DNA of 64,000 bases, taken from NCBI GenBank assembly GCA_039566865.1, contig CM076958.1, positions 5,618,501 to 5,682,500 of the forward strand. The letters run 5' to 3'. This DNA comes from Aurelia coerulea (lineage: Eukaryota; Cnidaria; Scyphozoa; Semaeostomeae; Ulmaridae). The position numbers were made by a program, and so were the translations under genes. Below the pieces are notes generated by a model. The model had not been told where the DNA came from and ran no database searches. It saw only the letters and a program-made list of their open reading frames with translations. Below, in pieces: positions 24,473 through 36,275 of this stretch (position 1 is its first letter; each line of letters starts with the position of its first letter).

Positions 24473-25180
24473 TTAAAAAACGGTATAACAAACGAAATGG
24501 ACTGGGAGAACTACAACTCCGTTGCCTGAATGATGATTTAATCAAATTTTGAGAATTCATTTACAAACCATAATGCAGTATTTTCCTCTTGAATGAAGAT
24601 TTATCGAGAACTATCTTCCGTGGGTCATTCCTGACACTTAAAGTGATTGGCTGAGTCGGCTCTATTCTCAACGAATGAAATTGCAAAATAGTGCTTTTCT
24701 TAGCACAGGCATTGCTCTCTAATGACACAAAAACTGTTGAATATAATTTTGCAAATATGATATAAATGAATATAACTATGCAATAAGAATATAATGTTGC
24801 AAATAGAATATAAATATGAATGTAGTTATGCAATATGAGTATAACTATGCAAATATGATATAAATATGAATGTAGTTATGCAATATGAATATAACTGTGC
24901 AAAGATGATATAAATATGAATGTAATGATGCAATATGAATATAATTATGAAAATATGATATAGAAATATGAATGTAGTTATGCAATATGAATATAACTAT
25001 GCAATAAGAATATAATGTTGCAAATATGATATAAAGATGAATGTAGTTATGCAATATGAATATAATTATGAAAATATGATATAGATATGAATGTAGCTAT
25101 GCAATAAGAATATAATGTTGCAAATATGATATAATATGAATGTAGTTATGCAATATGAATATAACAATGCAAATATGATA

Positions 25181-25645
25181 AACATAGGGCTCGAATCTTT
25201 AAAAAGGTCGGTGTAAAATTCTAGTTTCAAAATGGCGGCAATTATTAAATTTGAAGCTGTGACGTCATCAAATTTCGAAATCCGAAACCAGAAAAGCTAC
25301 AGATTTATGCTTGCCACCAGATTTTAGACCTTCATAAACTATGGTTATCTTGAAGGTTAAGTTATTTTTCCTCTATTGGTTTAGGATTTACGATGATTTA
25401 AATTTTTTCAAAATTTTCCATCAATTTTTTCAAAAATAATTAAATTGCCGCCATATTGAAAAAAAACAAGATATCAAAAAATGTCCACGGCAGATTTACA
25501 GCAAAGTACCGTAAGTCCCTTTCAAGCCATTTAATTCAAAGAAAAATGTAGTTATGCAATAAAACTATGCCATAGAATATAAATTACAGCCACAATATAA
25601 AGATGACACAAATCGGTGGTTGCAAAAAGATTTGAGCCCTATGCT
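25181..25645. mobile_element. hAT-like MITE inside the satellite
   Basis: Inverted ends CATAGGGCTCGAATCTTT and AAAAAGATTTGAGCCCTATG. The satellite phrase AATATGATA appears at both borders (25172-25180 and 25646-25654) although it should occur once in the uninterrupted unit, so it is a target duplication of 8-9 bp. The interior has TGACGTCATCAAATTTCG and no coding capacity. Confidence 0.85.
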
Positions 25646-26595
25646 AATATGATATAAATATGAATGTTGTGATGCAATATGAATATAATTATGAAAATAT
25701 GATATAAATATGAATGTAGTTATGCAATATGAATATAACTATGCAATCATGATATAGATATGAATGTATTTATGCAATAAGAATATAATGTTGCAAATAT
25801 GATATAATATGAATGTAGTTATGCAATATGAATATAACTATGCAAATATTATATAAATATGAATGTAGTGATGCAATATGAATATAATTATGAAAATATG
25901 ATATAAATATGAATGTAGTTATGCAATATGAATATAACTATGCAAATATGATATAAATATGAATGTAATGATGCAATATGAATATAATTATGCAAATATG
26001 ATATAAATATGAATGTAGTTATGCAATATGAATATAACTATGCAATCATGATATAGATTTGAATGTATTTATGCAATAAGAATATAATGTTGCAAATATG
26101 ATATAAATATGAATGTAGCTATGCAATAAGAATATAACTATGCAAATATGATATAAATATGAATGTAGCTATGCAATTAGAATATAATGTTGCAAATATG
26201 ATATAAATATGAATGTAGTTATGCAATATGAATATAACTATGCAAATATGATATAAATATGAATGTAGTTATGCAATATGAATATAACTATGCAAATATG
26301 ATATAAATATGAATGTAGTTATGCAATAAGAATATAATGTTGCAAATATGATATAATATGAATGTAGTTATGCAATATGAATATAACTATGCAAATATGA
26401 TATAAATATGAATGTAGTTATGCAATATGAATATAATTATGCAAATATGATATAAATATGAATGTAGTTATGCAATAAGAATATAACTATGCAAATATGA
26501 TATAAATATGAATGTAGTTATGCAATATGAATATAACTATGCAAATATGATATAAATATGAATGTAGTTATGCAATATGCAAATAGTGAACTATG

Positions 26596-26692
26596 AACCG
26601 ATTTTGATATGAGGTAAGATGAATTAGAACATAGGACCTGCAGATCTTAGAGCCAGAAGCGAGGTTCTTAAAAGGCTTTTTCGAAAACATAT
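26596..26692. mobile_element. Scrap of foldback family A inside the satellite
   Basis: AACCGATTTTGA, GAATTAGA, then AGAGCCAGAAGCGAGGTTCT and GTTTTCGAAAACA-like sequence follow the order seen in one arm of element A (60300-60440) with a deletion between. Flanked on both sides by satellite units. Confidence 0.65.
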
Positions 26693-28029
26693 GAAAACTA
26701 TGCAAAAAGAATATCAAATTGCAAATATGATTAAATATGAATGTAGCTATGCGAGATATAACTTTTTTTGCAATTATTATGTGATGCAATATGAATATAA
26801 TTATGAAAATATGATATAAATATGAATGTAGTTATGCAATATGAATATAAATAAATCTTTGCAAATATGATATAAATATGAATGTGTAATGATGCAATAT
26901 GATATAATTATGAATGTAGTTATGCAATATGAATATAACTCTGCAAATATGATATAAATATGAAATATGCAATGAATATAAGTTGCAAATATGATATAAA
27001 TATATGTAGCTATAATGAATATAATGTTATGCATAATATGCAAATATGATAATATGAATGTAGTTATGCAATATGAATATAACTATGCAAATATGATATA
27101 AATATGAATGTATTTATGCAATAAGAATATAATGTTGCAAATATGATATAAATATGAATGTAGTGATGCAATATGAATATAATTATGAAAATATGATATA
27201 AATATGAATGTAGCTATGCAAATATGAATAAGAATATATATGAATATAACTTGCAAATATGATATAAATATGAATGTAGTTATGCAATATGAATATAACT
27301 ATGCAAATATGATATAAATGAATGAATGTAGTTATGCAATATGAATATAATATATGAATATAACTATGCAAATATGATATAAATATGAATGTAGTTATGC
27401 AATATGAATATAACTATGCAAATATGATATAAATATGAATGTAGCTATGCAATAAGAATATAACTGTTGCAAATATGATATAAATATGAATTTAGTTATG
27501 CAATATGAATATAACTATGCAATCATGATATAAATATGAATGTATTTATGCAATAAGAATATAATGTTGCAAATATGATATAAATATGAATATGCAATAG
27601 AATATAACTATGCAATATGAATATGCAATATGAATATAACTATGCAATCATGATATAGATATGAATGTATTTATGCAATAAGAATATAAAGTTGCAAATA
27701 TGATATAATATGAATGTAGTTATGCAATATGAATATAACTATGCAAATATGATATAAATATGAATGTAGTTATGCAATATGAATATAACTATGCAAATAT
27801 GATATAAATATGAATGTAGCTATGCAATATGAATATAACTTTGCAAATATGATATAAATATGAATGTAGTTATGCAATATGAATATAACTATGCAAATAT
27901 GATATAGATATGAATGTAGTTATGTAATATGAATATAACTATGCAAATATGATATAATATGAATGTAGTTATGCAATATGAATACAACTATGCAATACTG
28001 GGCATCACAAAATCAAATTCTATACTTTA

Positions 28030-28536
28030 CCAGGTGTACCAAAAATACTCCTGCTCAAAAAGTCACCAAAATTGGATCTTACATCGTAAAATGTTCTGTT
28101 TTGTCAATGATACGAATATATTCAAAGATAATAAGATAAACGGGTGGGCAATGACGGGTTGAAGTACCTAATTCTTAGCTATACTCTCCAAGCAACATGG
28201 TAAGTCTTGCCTATGAGTCATTATTTTGTGATTTTTCATTATTCTTCAAGTCTACATGATAGTTTGTGTGTCTTTGTAACATTATGACCAAACTAGAAGC
28301 TTATCATACAAACACAAATTAATGTGGCAACAATCAGTGCTTTTGCAGTATGCTTCAAAACCAGGCAGCCTGAAAAGAGCTAGGTCTGCTCATTTTGAAA
28401 CGAATCACAAGGTCGGCTTAACATGGAAAAATAATTCAGTTTTTGGTCTATTTGCTGAAAATAGAAATTTTAAGATCGGCCATGTAATCAAATGTTGGTG
28501 ATTTTTCAAACAGGAGTACTTTTTTGGGACACCCGG
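28030..28536. mobile_element. TA-flanked foldback, family B, copy 2
   Basis: TA at 28028-28029 and 28537-28538. Left CCAGGTGTACCAAAAATACT, right AGTACTTTTTTGGGACACCC plus GG, pairing over about 48 bp through CCACCAAAATT-type sequence. Right half matches the remnant at 5225-5410. It begins 32 bp after the satellite ends. Confidence 0.85.
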
Positions 28537-28539
28537 TAG

Positions 28540-29035
28540 TTAACAGGTCATTGGGGACATATTAATAAAAGTGCATTTTTGGCTAATTCTTAGTTTAAAA
28601 GGGAAATGATACATCTAGAATATCGACTCAATTTTTGCAAATTACGTTAAAGCTGCATTAAGATGCAGAATTTGAAATTCTACAAATTCCTTGGATAGCT
28701 CTTCCTGTACCATTTTTTAGACAGTGGATGCATTATTCTGAGTCACTCGGTGTTAAAAAAGAATATTCAGCAGGTTTTTCAGATTGGGTTGCATTGGGTG
28801 TAGATCATTCTTAATTTCTTAATAAAAACTGCATTATTGGCCAAAATGTATTGACTTTTCCCAATCAATCAAAGTGCAAACATCAGTCAAGCGATTTCAA
28901 ATATTCCAGTGAATCTTTTTGATATTGACCATGACGTAGCGTCGAGAAATTTTCTTGCAATTCGTAGCGGACCTTTTTGCACCCAACGAAATGTTTCTTG
29001 CCCATGAAAACCAAAGTTTGCATCAAATGGAGGCT
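28540..29035. other. Gene-free stretch
   Basis: No supported feature; GAGTCACTCGGTG near 28740 resembles a decayed right end of family C. Confidence 0.3.
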
Positions 29036-29037
29036 TA

Positions 29038-29538
29038 CCGGTTGAGTAAAGAATTATTCTATCTTTGAAGAAAGAATACTGTAAAATTCTTCTGAGCAAT
29101 TTGAAACAATTCAACGTCAGTAGCTGACTGATGCTCAATTCAACTTTAACAATTTTGTACAATTGATAATGCATTGTTTTGCTCTGAGAGGAAAAGTTTC
29201 AAAAAACCTATTTTCCATCAGCTATTGCCAAAAAATTTACATGAGTGGTTCAAATTTAATTCAATTTTCAACTTGTAGGATGCTAAGAAGAATTTTTCTG
29301 GCTCAGGCATTGTATAAAAGAGGAAATGTAAGACAGGTATATCATGGACCAGAATCAAACGTAGAATTGTTGTTCCCATACGAGCCTCTTGCCAGGAATT
29401 GTCTAATTTCTGGAACTAAAAAGATTTCATGTCTAAGTTGGCCTTTGTATGATTGATTAACATTTCAGTTTTGAATATCGGCTGCGTATTTTCTATTCCA
29501 CAGCCCGACAAACGTGTTAACTTTTTTGTCTGACCTGA
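29038..29538 (+). mobile_element. Dispersed repeat N, copy 2
   Basis: Left end TA|CCGGTTGAGTAAAG and right end GTCTGACCTGA|TA look like weathered versions of the TA-CCGGGTGAGT ends. The body aligns with 11646-12169 throughout, at roughly 60-65% by eye. An open frame at 29163-29456 is not conserved in the other copy. Confidence 0.55.
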
Positions 29539-30120
29539 TAGATCTTTTAACTGTATCAGGTTTAAGGATTGGAACTAGTGGTTCAGTGTGGTAACTCGTG
29601 ATTATTCAAAATTTAAGCATTGGGATCGAATCTCTTTTTCAATTATTTGTCTGAAAGAAGTGATCACTAGAAAATCATTTCTACTCAAATGAAGGGTTTG
29701 CAAGCCTGTACGAGAATGGTTGAGCATTCCTTCAAGAAATCGATCACATTCTGTTCAAATCTTTGCACGAGCAGTGAGGTATTTGACTTGATCCCCAGAG
29801 AAGAGAAAAGAATGCAGTTGCAAATAGTCACGGAAAGAAAATAGTTCTATGCATTTCAATCCCATTTCAATCTTTCTTCACTTCGGGATTAAATCAAGAT
29901 ATCATTAAAAAATTTGCATAAAAAATATTACATTATCTTACTCAATCTCGAAAGAAGGCTCAATTATCTTACAAAAATGAATGCAAGTGCTTCATGAATC
30001 TTCGCATTTGCCTATCGATAGTCGACTAACAATTTTTCTAGTGTTTGTTGTCGAATAGGCTACCCAATTTTATAACATTATTACCTAAAATCTAAGCAAA
30101 TATTTGCCTTCAAATTTGGT

Positions 30121-30585
30121 ATGTATTTCGGTGAACATCTGGTGTCAATGACAAAAAAGTGTCAATCAAATCTTCAGATTAGTGGAATTGATATTGAAGT
30201 CCTTCTGAAGTCTACAAAATATCTTAAAATGAGCTTTTCACAAACTCAAGAAAGCAAAATACATATTTTGCGTTTAATGAATATTTTGGTTGCCAAGAAT
30301 GTTATTAACATCATCGCTTTACAAAATTTCGAAGAACTGATTGGTTCCAGAGTAATTAACAAATTTGTCGAGAGGAGTATTGATGAAAGCACGCGTTATA
30401 TGTACATTAGAGCGGACAGCAGAGTTAACTTAAATAGTGAGTCTAGTGGATTTCGCAGTGGGTTAGCGCTTCCTGGGCAGAATGCTCTGTGTTCAAATAT
30501 CTGGCCACCATTTATCCATCTATCCCATAACGTCACCTCGCTACTCAAAGAAAATCTTGAAATCCTCGACATGAGCTGCCAGTAG
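30121..30585 (+). CDS. Unrecognised 154-codon open frame
   Basis: I do not recognise this protein. It starts MYFGEHLVSM, has a Lys/Ser-rich helical middle (LLKSTKYLKM, ILRLMNILVA) and ends LKENLEILDMSCQ. No signal peptide, no membrane segment, no catalytic motif, and no splice signals placed at its ends. It lies inside the presumed channel intron, on the same strand. In DNA this AT-rich a frame of this length is uncommon but not rare. It may be chance or the relic of a mobile element. Confidence 0.2.
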   Translation: MYFGEHLVSMTKKCQSNLQISGIDIEVLLKSTKYLKMSFSQTQESKIHILRLMNILVAKNVINIIALQNFEELIGSRVINKFVERSIDESTRYMYIRADSRVNLNSESSGFRSGLALPGQNALCSNIWPPFIHLSHNVTSLLKENLEILDMSCQ

Positions 30586-30589
30586 GGCG

Positions 30590-31791
30590 TGGTTTGCTCG
30601 CCTTCCGTAATGAAATGAGCCACTGGGGACTTATCAAGCAATTTAGAAGATAATCAAAAGGGACAAGTATACTTAAAAGCAAAGGTTCTTTACAAAATCA
30701 ATCTTCAAGTATTTTTTTTTTCAATTTATTTGCATTACTTTGATGATCATTGATTCTCATTTCACCAACAGTCAAAATTTATAATACCCCGTTAAGGATA
30801 CGTTACCCTGCAAGGACGTAGGCAGCAATTCTCACTTGAAGGCACTGTTCTCATAAGGACTACTTTTTGGAAAGAACGACAATTTCAATGAACTACTTTT
30901 TCGAAAGGAGGGGTACCTTTCAATGTGAAACAGGCTGAGTAAAGGGCACTTTGAGGTTAAGATTTGGCACCTTAGACAAACTTTGGGCACTTTACCTCCT
31001 ATGTGCCCTGTTCCTATATTTCATCTTTCATGTTTCATAATTTATACATATTTATACATGGCACAAAATTCAATATAAGTTGTTTCACAATTTGGCACTG
31101 TTAGATTAAAGCTCCTAATAACAATTGTAGAAAAAATATATGCCTGTATGCAAGAACAGCTGTAGTTAAGCTATAAAATTAAATATTTTCGTACTCCAAC
31201 CGTCTCAATTTTGATTTGAAAGATTACACTGAGGGGACCTCTTTGATATCGTTGTCAAGCCTGTCGCAAAGTTTTGCACTACGGTAAGAGAATGCCTGTT
31301 TGGCCACTTGCTGTTAGCATTAAAGGTTCTGCAGGATCATTTTTAGTGGTCTATCACAAAAGATCCATTAGGAACACGTTTTTGACAGAATCATTCTTGG
31401 CAGATGTCAGATGTCTTTCTGGTTAGTTACATAACTTTAATGGCTCGTTGATTATGACATCACAAACAGTAGAATGTTATTATCCATCAATGATCTGTCA
31501 CTCCAGAAATTATTGTGGTCGATCTTAAAAGATCCATTAACATCTATCTTTTAAACATAAGACCAGCTATGAGGCTCTTTTTATTTAGCATATAGATGTT
31601 TCGTGACTTTTGACCAGTGACTGTTTTCCCAGATTACCATAATGTTTGTGAGAAATTGTTGACAAACTAACATGAAACCCGGGAGGAATGCATTTGAAAG
31701 AAAGGTCTCAAAGGATATCACAGTTGATAAACTTTTCCTAAGAGGATAAGTATATTATTAGTATGTTTGAGCATTGTTCTCCCTGTTATAG
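30590..31791. other. Gene-free intron sequence
   Basis: No repeat or coding feature supported up to the acceptor of the next exon. GATCTTTTAAGATC-like phrases (AAAAGATCCATTA) recur near 31365 and 31528. Confidence 0.35.
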
Positions 31792-31943
31792 ATTCCGTTG
31801 GAAATGGATCCTGCTCCGAACCAGCTGTACCACGTTTCAGGAAATTCAGCCGAGATGTTCTATTGCACATCCAACGCCAGTATAATGGAAAAAGTGTGGC
31901 TTCACATAATAATAGTAAATTTCCAAGCAGTGCCACAACCTCG
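31792..31943 (+). CDS. KCNH: ELK-type (KCNH) potassium channel, exon for the PAS-to-S1 linker
   Basis: A 152-bp internal exon. Acceptor CTCCCTGTTATAG|, donor ACCTCG|GTGAGT. With the phase left open by the exon at 22072-22209 its first codon is GAT, and the frame then reads without a stop: SVGNGSCSEPAVPRFRKFSR, then DVLLHIQRQYNGKS and a Ser/Asn-rich tail. In ELK channels the segment after PAS is a basic linker of the type RRRSRAVLYHLS..QYxxK just before S1, and FRKFSRDVLLHIQRQYNGK fits that place. The exon ends in phase 0. By itself the match is modest; the support comes from the splice signals, correct phase and correct order after the PAS exon. Next expected is an exon beginning near the S1 helix; I could not find it downstream to 64 kb. 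Confidence 0.7.
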
Positions 31944-33734
31944 GTGAGTTTTCTTCATTCCCCTTTGCACTTTCTGAATTGCACTGTCTTTGTTCCAAAT
32001 AAATTGTTTGTAAGTCTCTGGCAAATTGAGTAAATCTTGCTGAAAATTGTCTCTGATAACTCACAAAGGAGAAATAGTGATATCAGAAAATATTTGAATC
32101 GTTTAATTCAGTGCTAGGAACAGTTTGATATTCTTAAATAGATAGCTTTATCATTACCTGAAATGGATTTTCTTTTAGTGACATCTTAATAATATACTTG
32201 ACTAGTGTGCTGCTTGATATCTAGACAATTTATCCAGAAATTAAGAGTGTTTTAGTTCCAATGTGCCAACTATAGAAAATCGGGCCCTATCGTGACCCAT
32301 TCTAGCATGCTGCTTGCCAAAAATTAAAGGAATGGAAAACGGTAAAGTGGCGTATGACGTAGAGACTCTAAAAATGAGAAGGAGGCCAGAAATTTCAATG
32401 GAACACGAGGACATTAAAGATAGCTACGTAGTCAATAAGAATAGTTGCTGATGTGCTAAGCACAGTGTCAAGTCAAACAAATCTGGAATTGAAACTTTTC
32501 TTTGTGGCTAGTGAATCATTTTGTCAAGTCTTTCAGTTAGATAGAAGCAAGAAGGGAGCCGGATGAGCTCTAAAAAGCTGTAAATAATTTTGCTAGGTTT
32601 TGAGCACTTCAATGGTGTGTGTAGATAATGGTAAACACATGATGAGAGCAGAACGAGCCAGTCAAAATAGCCTTCTTTCTGCAAAGCTAATTTTCCAAGA
32701 CACCATTTCGTACCCCGAATGGCAAATAGTGGTGACGTGGTCCGGGGAATGGGCATATTTGCCCCATAATTTTGTTAAAAGATGGTCTTCGAGAATCTTT
32801 CAAAAGCGAAGAGAAAGTTATTGGGTATTAGTATTTGACGGCAAATATTTTTCTGAGAAGACCTCCTACAAACATGATGAACGGGTGAATTTCCAGAAAG
32901 AAAGACATAAGCCTGGTAGTTTTGAACTGACCCCTCGTGCTAAGATATAAATTTACATTATAATGCAAAGAATGAAAACTGACAAACATATTTATGATTA
33001 TAGTCACCAAGGACTATCTTTCTTTAGTCAAATTACATTTACAAAAATACACCAAACCAAGCACGAATGAGCACTTTTATGCTCCCTTGGGTATATATGA
33101 TGGCTTATTTCACTATAATTGTGAGAGATAGGTTAGGGTGGGGTAAAGTGGGTCTGCTGAGCTTTTTGATAGAAATGTCCTTTCCTCATCAAATCGAAGA
33201 AAGGTAGGCTATTTTATCGTAATGAGCTGATGAATAATAACACAATAAGCTTCCTTTTACATAAAACATTCGTTTTTGTTGTGTGTCCATTCATTGTATG
33301 AAATATTTACTGAACAGCCTACTGTGAAAAATCTCAAAGCTCAGAAAAACTTTCTCCTGCCATTGTTATTTTATTTTTCTGGACCACTAAATGAACATGA
33401 GTTGAGATCTGGTCCTTTACAAATGAAATAACGTTTACATAAAGTCATTGAAGTGATGCTTCTTTCCATGTTTATTTTTTACCAGGTGGGGTGACATGGG
33501 CCTATTGAGAACTCAGCCATCGCTTAAGTTCAACGAAGCCTTGATTTTCTTAGGATTTTCGGACTTATATTCATCCTGCCACGGTGTTTTGTGTCTAAAA
33601 TGCCAAAAAGGCTTTCTGTTATGGAATAAAGTCTCCCCTTGAGATGATTCAGAACGAATTAACCAATAAAAATCAACGAATAATCCAATTCACGTCACCA
33701 TACCGGTCGGTGGTGTTTCGTTTTATGGAAAAAT
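31944..33734. other. Presumed intron; weak repeat signals
   Basis: An unrecognised 116-codon open frame lies at 32600-32950 (YPEWQIVVTWSGEWAYLPHN) with no family resemblance. GGTGGGGTAAAGTGGGTCTG at 33135 recurs in direct orientation and altered form (GGTGGGGTGACATGGGCCTA) at 33485, which may bound an old element of about 370 bp. Confidence 0.3.
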
Positions 33735-33925
33735 TTTCTCCTTGAAAATACTGACGACTGGTACAATGGAATGGATCTTGGTAAGCTTGTGAGCCTAGTT
33801 TTCATTGACCTTAAAAAGGCATTTGATACCGTAGATCATAACATTCTCTGCTAAAAGCTCGAGCTTTACGGCGTACAGCAACGTGAAGTCTCTTGGTTTA
33901 AATCCTACCTACAATCTTGGTCAAA
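33735..33925 (+). pseudogene. Short LINE reverse-transcriptase scrap
   Basis: Reads ENTDDWYNGMDLGKLVSLVF then IDLKKAFDTVDHNIL, the RT block holding the first catalytic Asp (F-IDLKKAFD), followed by a stop and KLELYGVQQREVSWFKSYLQ. About 190 bp are left of the element; both sides are unrelated AT-rich DNA. Confidence 0.85.
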
Positions 33926-34959
33926 ATACTTGGGACAAATCATAAAATTGCACTACTTCGGTCTTTGATTAAGTGCCCCCGGCTCCCCGTTTCAAAGTTG
34001 CTTGAATCAAACGCCTTTCGACCTTCTCAACATTGAAGAAGGGGGGGGGGAGGGGATTTGGAGACTCTAAACGTATGTTTTTTCCTCGATACTTTATGAA
34101 ACATCATGAAGACACTGAAATTTGCCGGTATCCCAGCTTCTTTTGGCCAGGATTGTCTGAAAATGATTGTTAACAAATAATAACTCAGGCTAGGTATGTG
34201 CCGTAGATTCAGAGGTCCATACCAAATACGTACAAGCTAAATTTCCAGTGAGCTGCATGGGAGCCTTTAGATAGTTGCTAAAAGGTTAGATTAGTTATTG
34301 ACTCGAAATGTTTTCATGCTAGTTTTAGTCAATAGTTTGTGGATATTTCTCGTTCAACAAAATGAGAGATTTGTCTAGGTTTGATTTCTTATCTTCTTTA
34401 AAAAAACCTCAAAGGACGAAATTTAATGCAATGCAGTTAAATGATTAATGAGATAGCTGGCATCATCCAATTTCGGCGTAATCAAAACAAGGGTTGAATC
34501 TTCGAGTGGTGCCTTCTTTGCTTTTAGGCAAAGTCTTGCTTTATAATCTCGTTATTTTCATAATAGTCTTGATTGAGTCGAGATTTAAGAACCGTATTAG
34601 ATACCATCATGGTTTCTGCTATCTCAAATGATTGTTTAGGTTCAATTAATCTTCGATTGCTATGTATGATCTTTGTGCATTAGGAGAAAGCAGGATTTTC
34701 TAATTAGACTCCATAATCAAGGTGAAGCATTTATGGCAGGGAAGCTAGCCGGGGGTCGTGTTTGAAATGGCTGGTAGGATTACTGCAAGCTTAAATTTTT
34801 TGTGAACAATTTCTGCAATTCAATTCAATATGTTTTATTCATCCCTCAATGAAATATTTGATCATAGACACCAAATACGCTTGCTGATCGGACCCAGCAA
34901 GATTGACCACCACTTTAACGCTATATCAAGTTTTATCCTTTCCAACAGAGCACTTTCCC
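33926..34959. other. Gene-free stretch
   Basis: No supported feature. A G-run near 34040 resembles a G-tipped MITE end without partner. Confidence 0.35.
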
Positions 34960-35720
34960 TAAATCTAAAAGGCTAATGGAAAATTGCAAAATATTTCGAA
35001 AATGGTAGACTCACGTGACCAACAAAATCTTACCAAAACGTGGTCGGAAAGAAAAACAGAATAGAGAAGTGAGTCTAATTTTGGAGATAATGGTCACAAA
35101 TCATTGAGAATACCACCATTCGATAGCACTGGATGAGAGCTTTCAGTTGCTGTATAATTTTATCCATTTTGAGGACATCAGGAATTTTGCAATTGATGAC
35201 ATCATCAAAGTTTATGACATCATTTAACAAATAGCAAATGTCATAGATATACTTTAATGGCCAAATTTTGTTCTCTTGAGCGTTTTGAATAATTCAAAGG
35301 TATCTTACAGTATTTTCATTAGCAATTAAGGCTTAATGAAACAATGACAAACTGGTGTAAAGAAATAATGAATGAATAAAATAGAAAATGAGTTTAAGTA
35401 GATACTACATTAGCAATTTTTACTTCTTGATGATCTGTGATATATTCTAGAGGCATTATGAAAAAAGGAATCGTCAAATAAAAAACTAAATATTGCCAAT
35501 ATTGCCAATAGTTAGCAGATATTGCTATTTTCATCCATTATGACGTCATAGTGATGTCATGGATACAATGAAGAATAAAAAGGGCCCTTTTCTGTAGATT
35601 TTGTTATTTCGTACCATTTTGCCGAGTGTGGCCGTCATATCAGCAATATTTGCGAATCTATGGAAGTACTAAAGGGTCCAAAAAGCTCGGTATTAACAGA
35701 GTTAACCATTTGACCAAACC
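34960..35720 (+). mobile_element. Element L, copy 1 (relative of J)
   Basis: Matches 49360-49830 in the opposite orientation over about 480 bp: GATGAGAGCTTTCAG, ATCAAAGTTTATGAC, GAAACAATGACAAACTG, GAGTTTAAGTAGATACTA and TGACGTCATAGTGATGTCAT. It shares with J the phrase GGGCCCTTTT near its right side and CCATTCG...GATGAG near the middle. Ends not defined, outer borders approximate. Confidence 0.6.
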
Positions 35721-35954
35721 AAGGTCAGAAATAATGATAAGTGGGAGTGTGTACGAATTTAAAATGAAAATTCTAATGATCACTTAATAATAACTCGTCA
35801 TAAAATTCATTTGAATTGGAAAATGAAACTGTAGAAATGAGCCTAACAAGCAAATTTATTGTTCATCCTGAAAATGTTTTTAACGCAAGGCAACAGATAC
35901 TGATTGAATGAAATGAAAGCAAACTTTGTTTTGATCATTTTCGCTGTTGAAAGC

Positions 35955-36266
35955 ATGGGTAGTTAGACACTGCTGGTGTGCTTCTATGGAGGAGCGCTGG
36001 ATATTATGTATCTGCGGGGGAATTTTTGCAGTACTGCGGAGGAGATATCGAAAGAACAAAAATATTAAACTATCTCCTTCTCTCTTCGCTTTCGATATCT
36101 CCTCCGCAGTACTATAAAAATTTCCCCCGCAGATATCTCCTCCGCAGTACTATAAAAATTTCCCCCGCAGATATCTCCTCCGCAGTACTATAAAAAATTT
36201 CCCCCGCAGATACATATTATCCAGCTCTTCTCCATAGAAGCACACCAGCAGTGTCTAACTACCCAT
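35955..36266. mobile_element. Foldback element with 9-bp target duplication and a triplicated arm segment
   Basis: Ends ATGGGTAGTTAGACACTGCT and AGCAGTGTCTAACTACCCAT are perfectly inverted; the pairing runs through about 100 bp. GTTGAAAGC is duplicated at 35946-35954 and 36267-36275. The left arm has one copy, the right arm three tandem copies of a 38-bp segment (36093, 36131, 36169) containing CTCCTCCGCAGTACTATAAA. Loop near 36056-36092. A 9-bp duplication fits Mutator-like or foldback elements. Confidence 0.93.
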
Positions 36267-36275
36267 GTTGAAAGC

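Larger units (their letters stand above)
24735..27997. repeat. Satellite array, 50-bp unit, about 55 copies
   Basis: Unit of exactly 50 bp where uninterrupted (for example 26221-26320): TGCAAATATGATATAAATAT, then GAATGTAGTTATGCAATATG, then AATATAACTA. Two variants alternate irregularly: one with GCAATATGAATATAACTATG, one with GCAATAAGAATATAATGTTG. Both halves of the unit begin ATGCAA(A)TATGA, so the 50-mer looks like an old 31+19 duplication. About 78% A+T. It is broken by a MITE (25181-25645) and a scrap of foldback A (26596-26692), and is more scrambled at 26790-27060. Apparent reading frames on the minus strand are repeats of this unit. Confidence 0.97.
22210..31791 (+). other. KCNH: Intron of the KCNH gene (about 9.6 kb)
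   Basis: Runs from GTATGT at 22210 to the TGTTATAG acceptor ending at 31791. It holds the nested elements J and K, the 50-bp satellite with its own insertions, foldback B copy 2 and repeat N copy 2. 22300-23257 and 29543-30120 show no recognisable feature apart from AT-rich sequence. Direct splicing between these two exons is an inference from phase and family order; an unseen small exon in between cannot be ruled out. Confidence 0.65.

Noticed and set aside
24845..27371. Minus-strand frames with repeated HNYIHIYIIFA
   Set aside because: Every residue comes from the 50-bp satellite unit; no start context or conserved domain.
24735..27997. CRISPR-like regular repeats
   Set aside because: Units follow each other without unique spacers and the genome is animal; it is a satellite.
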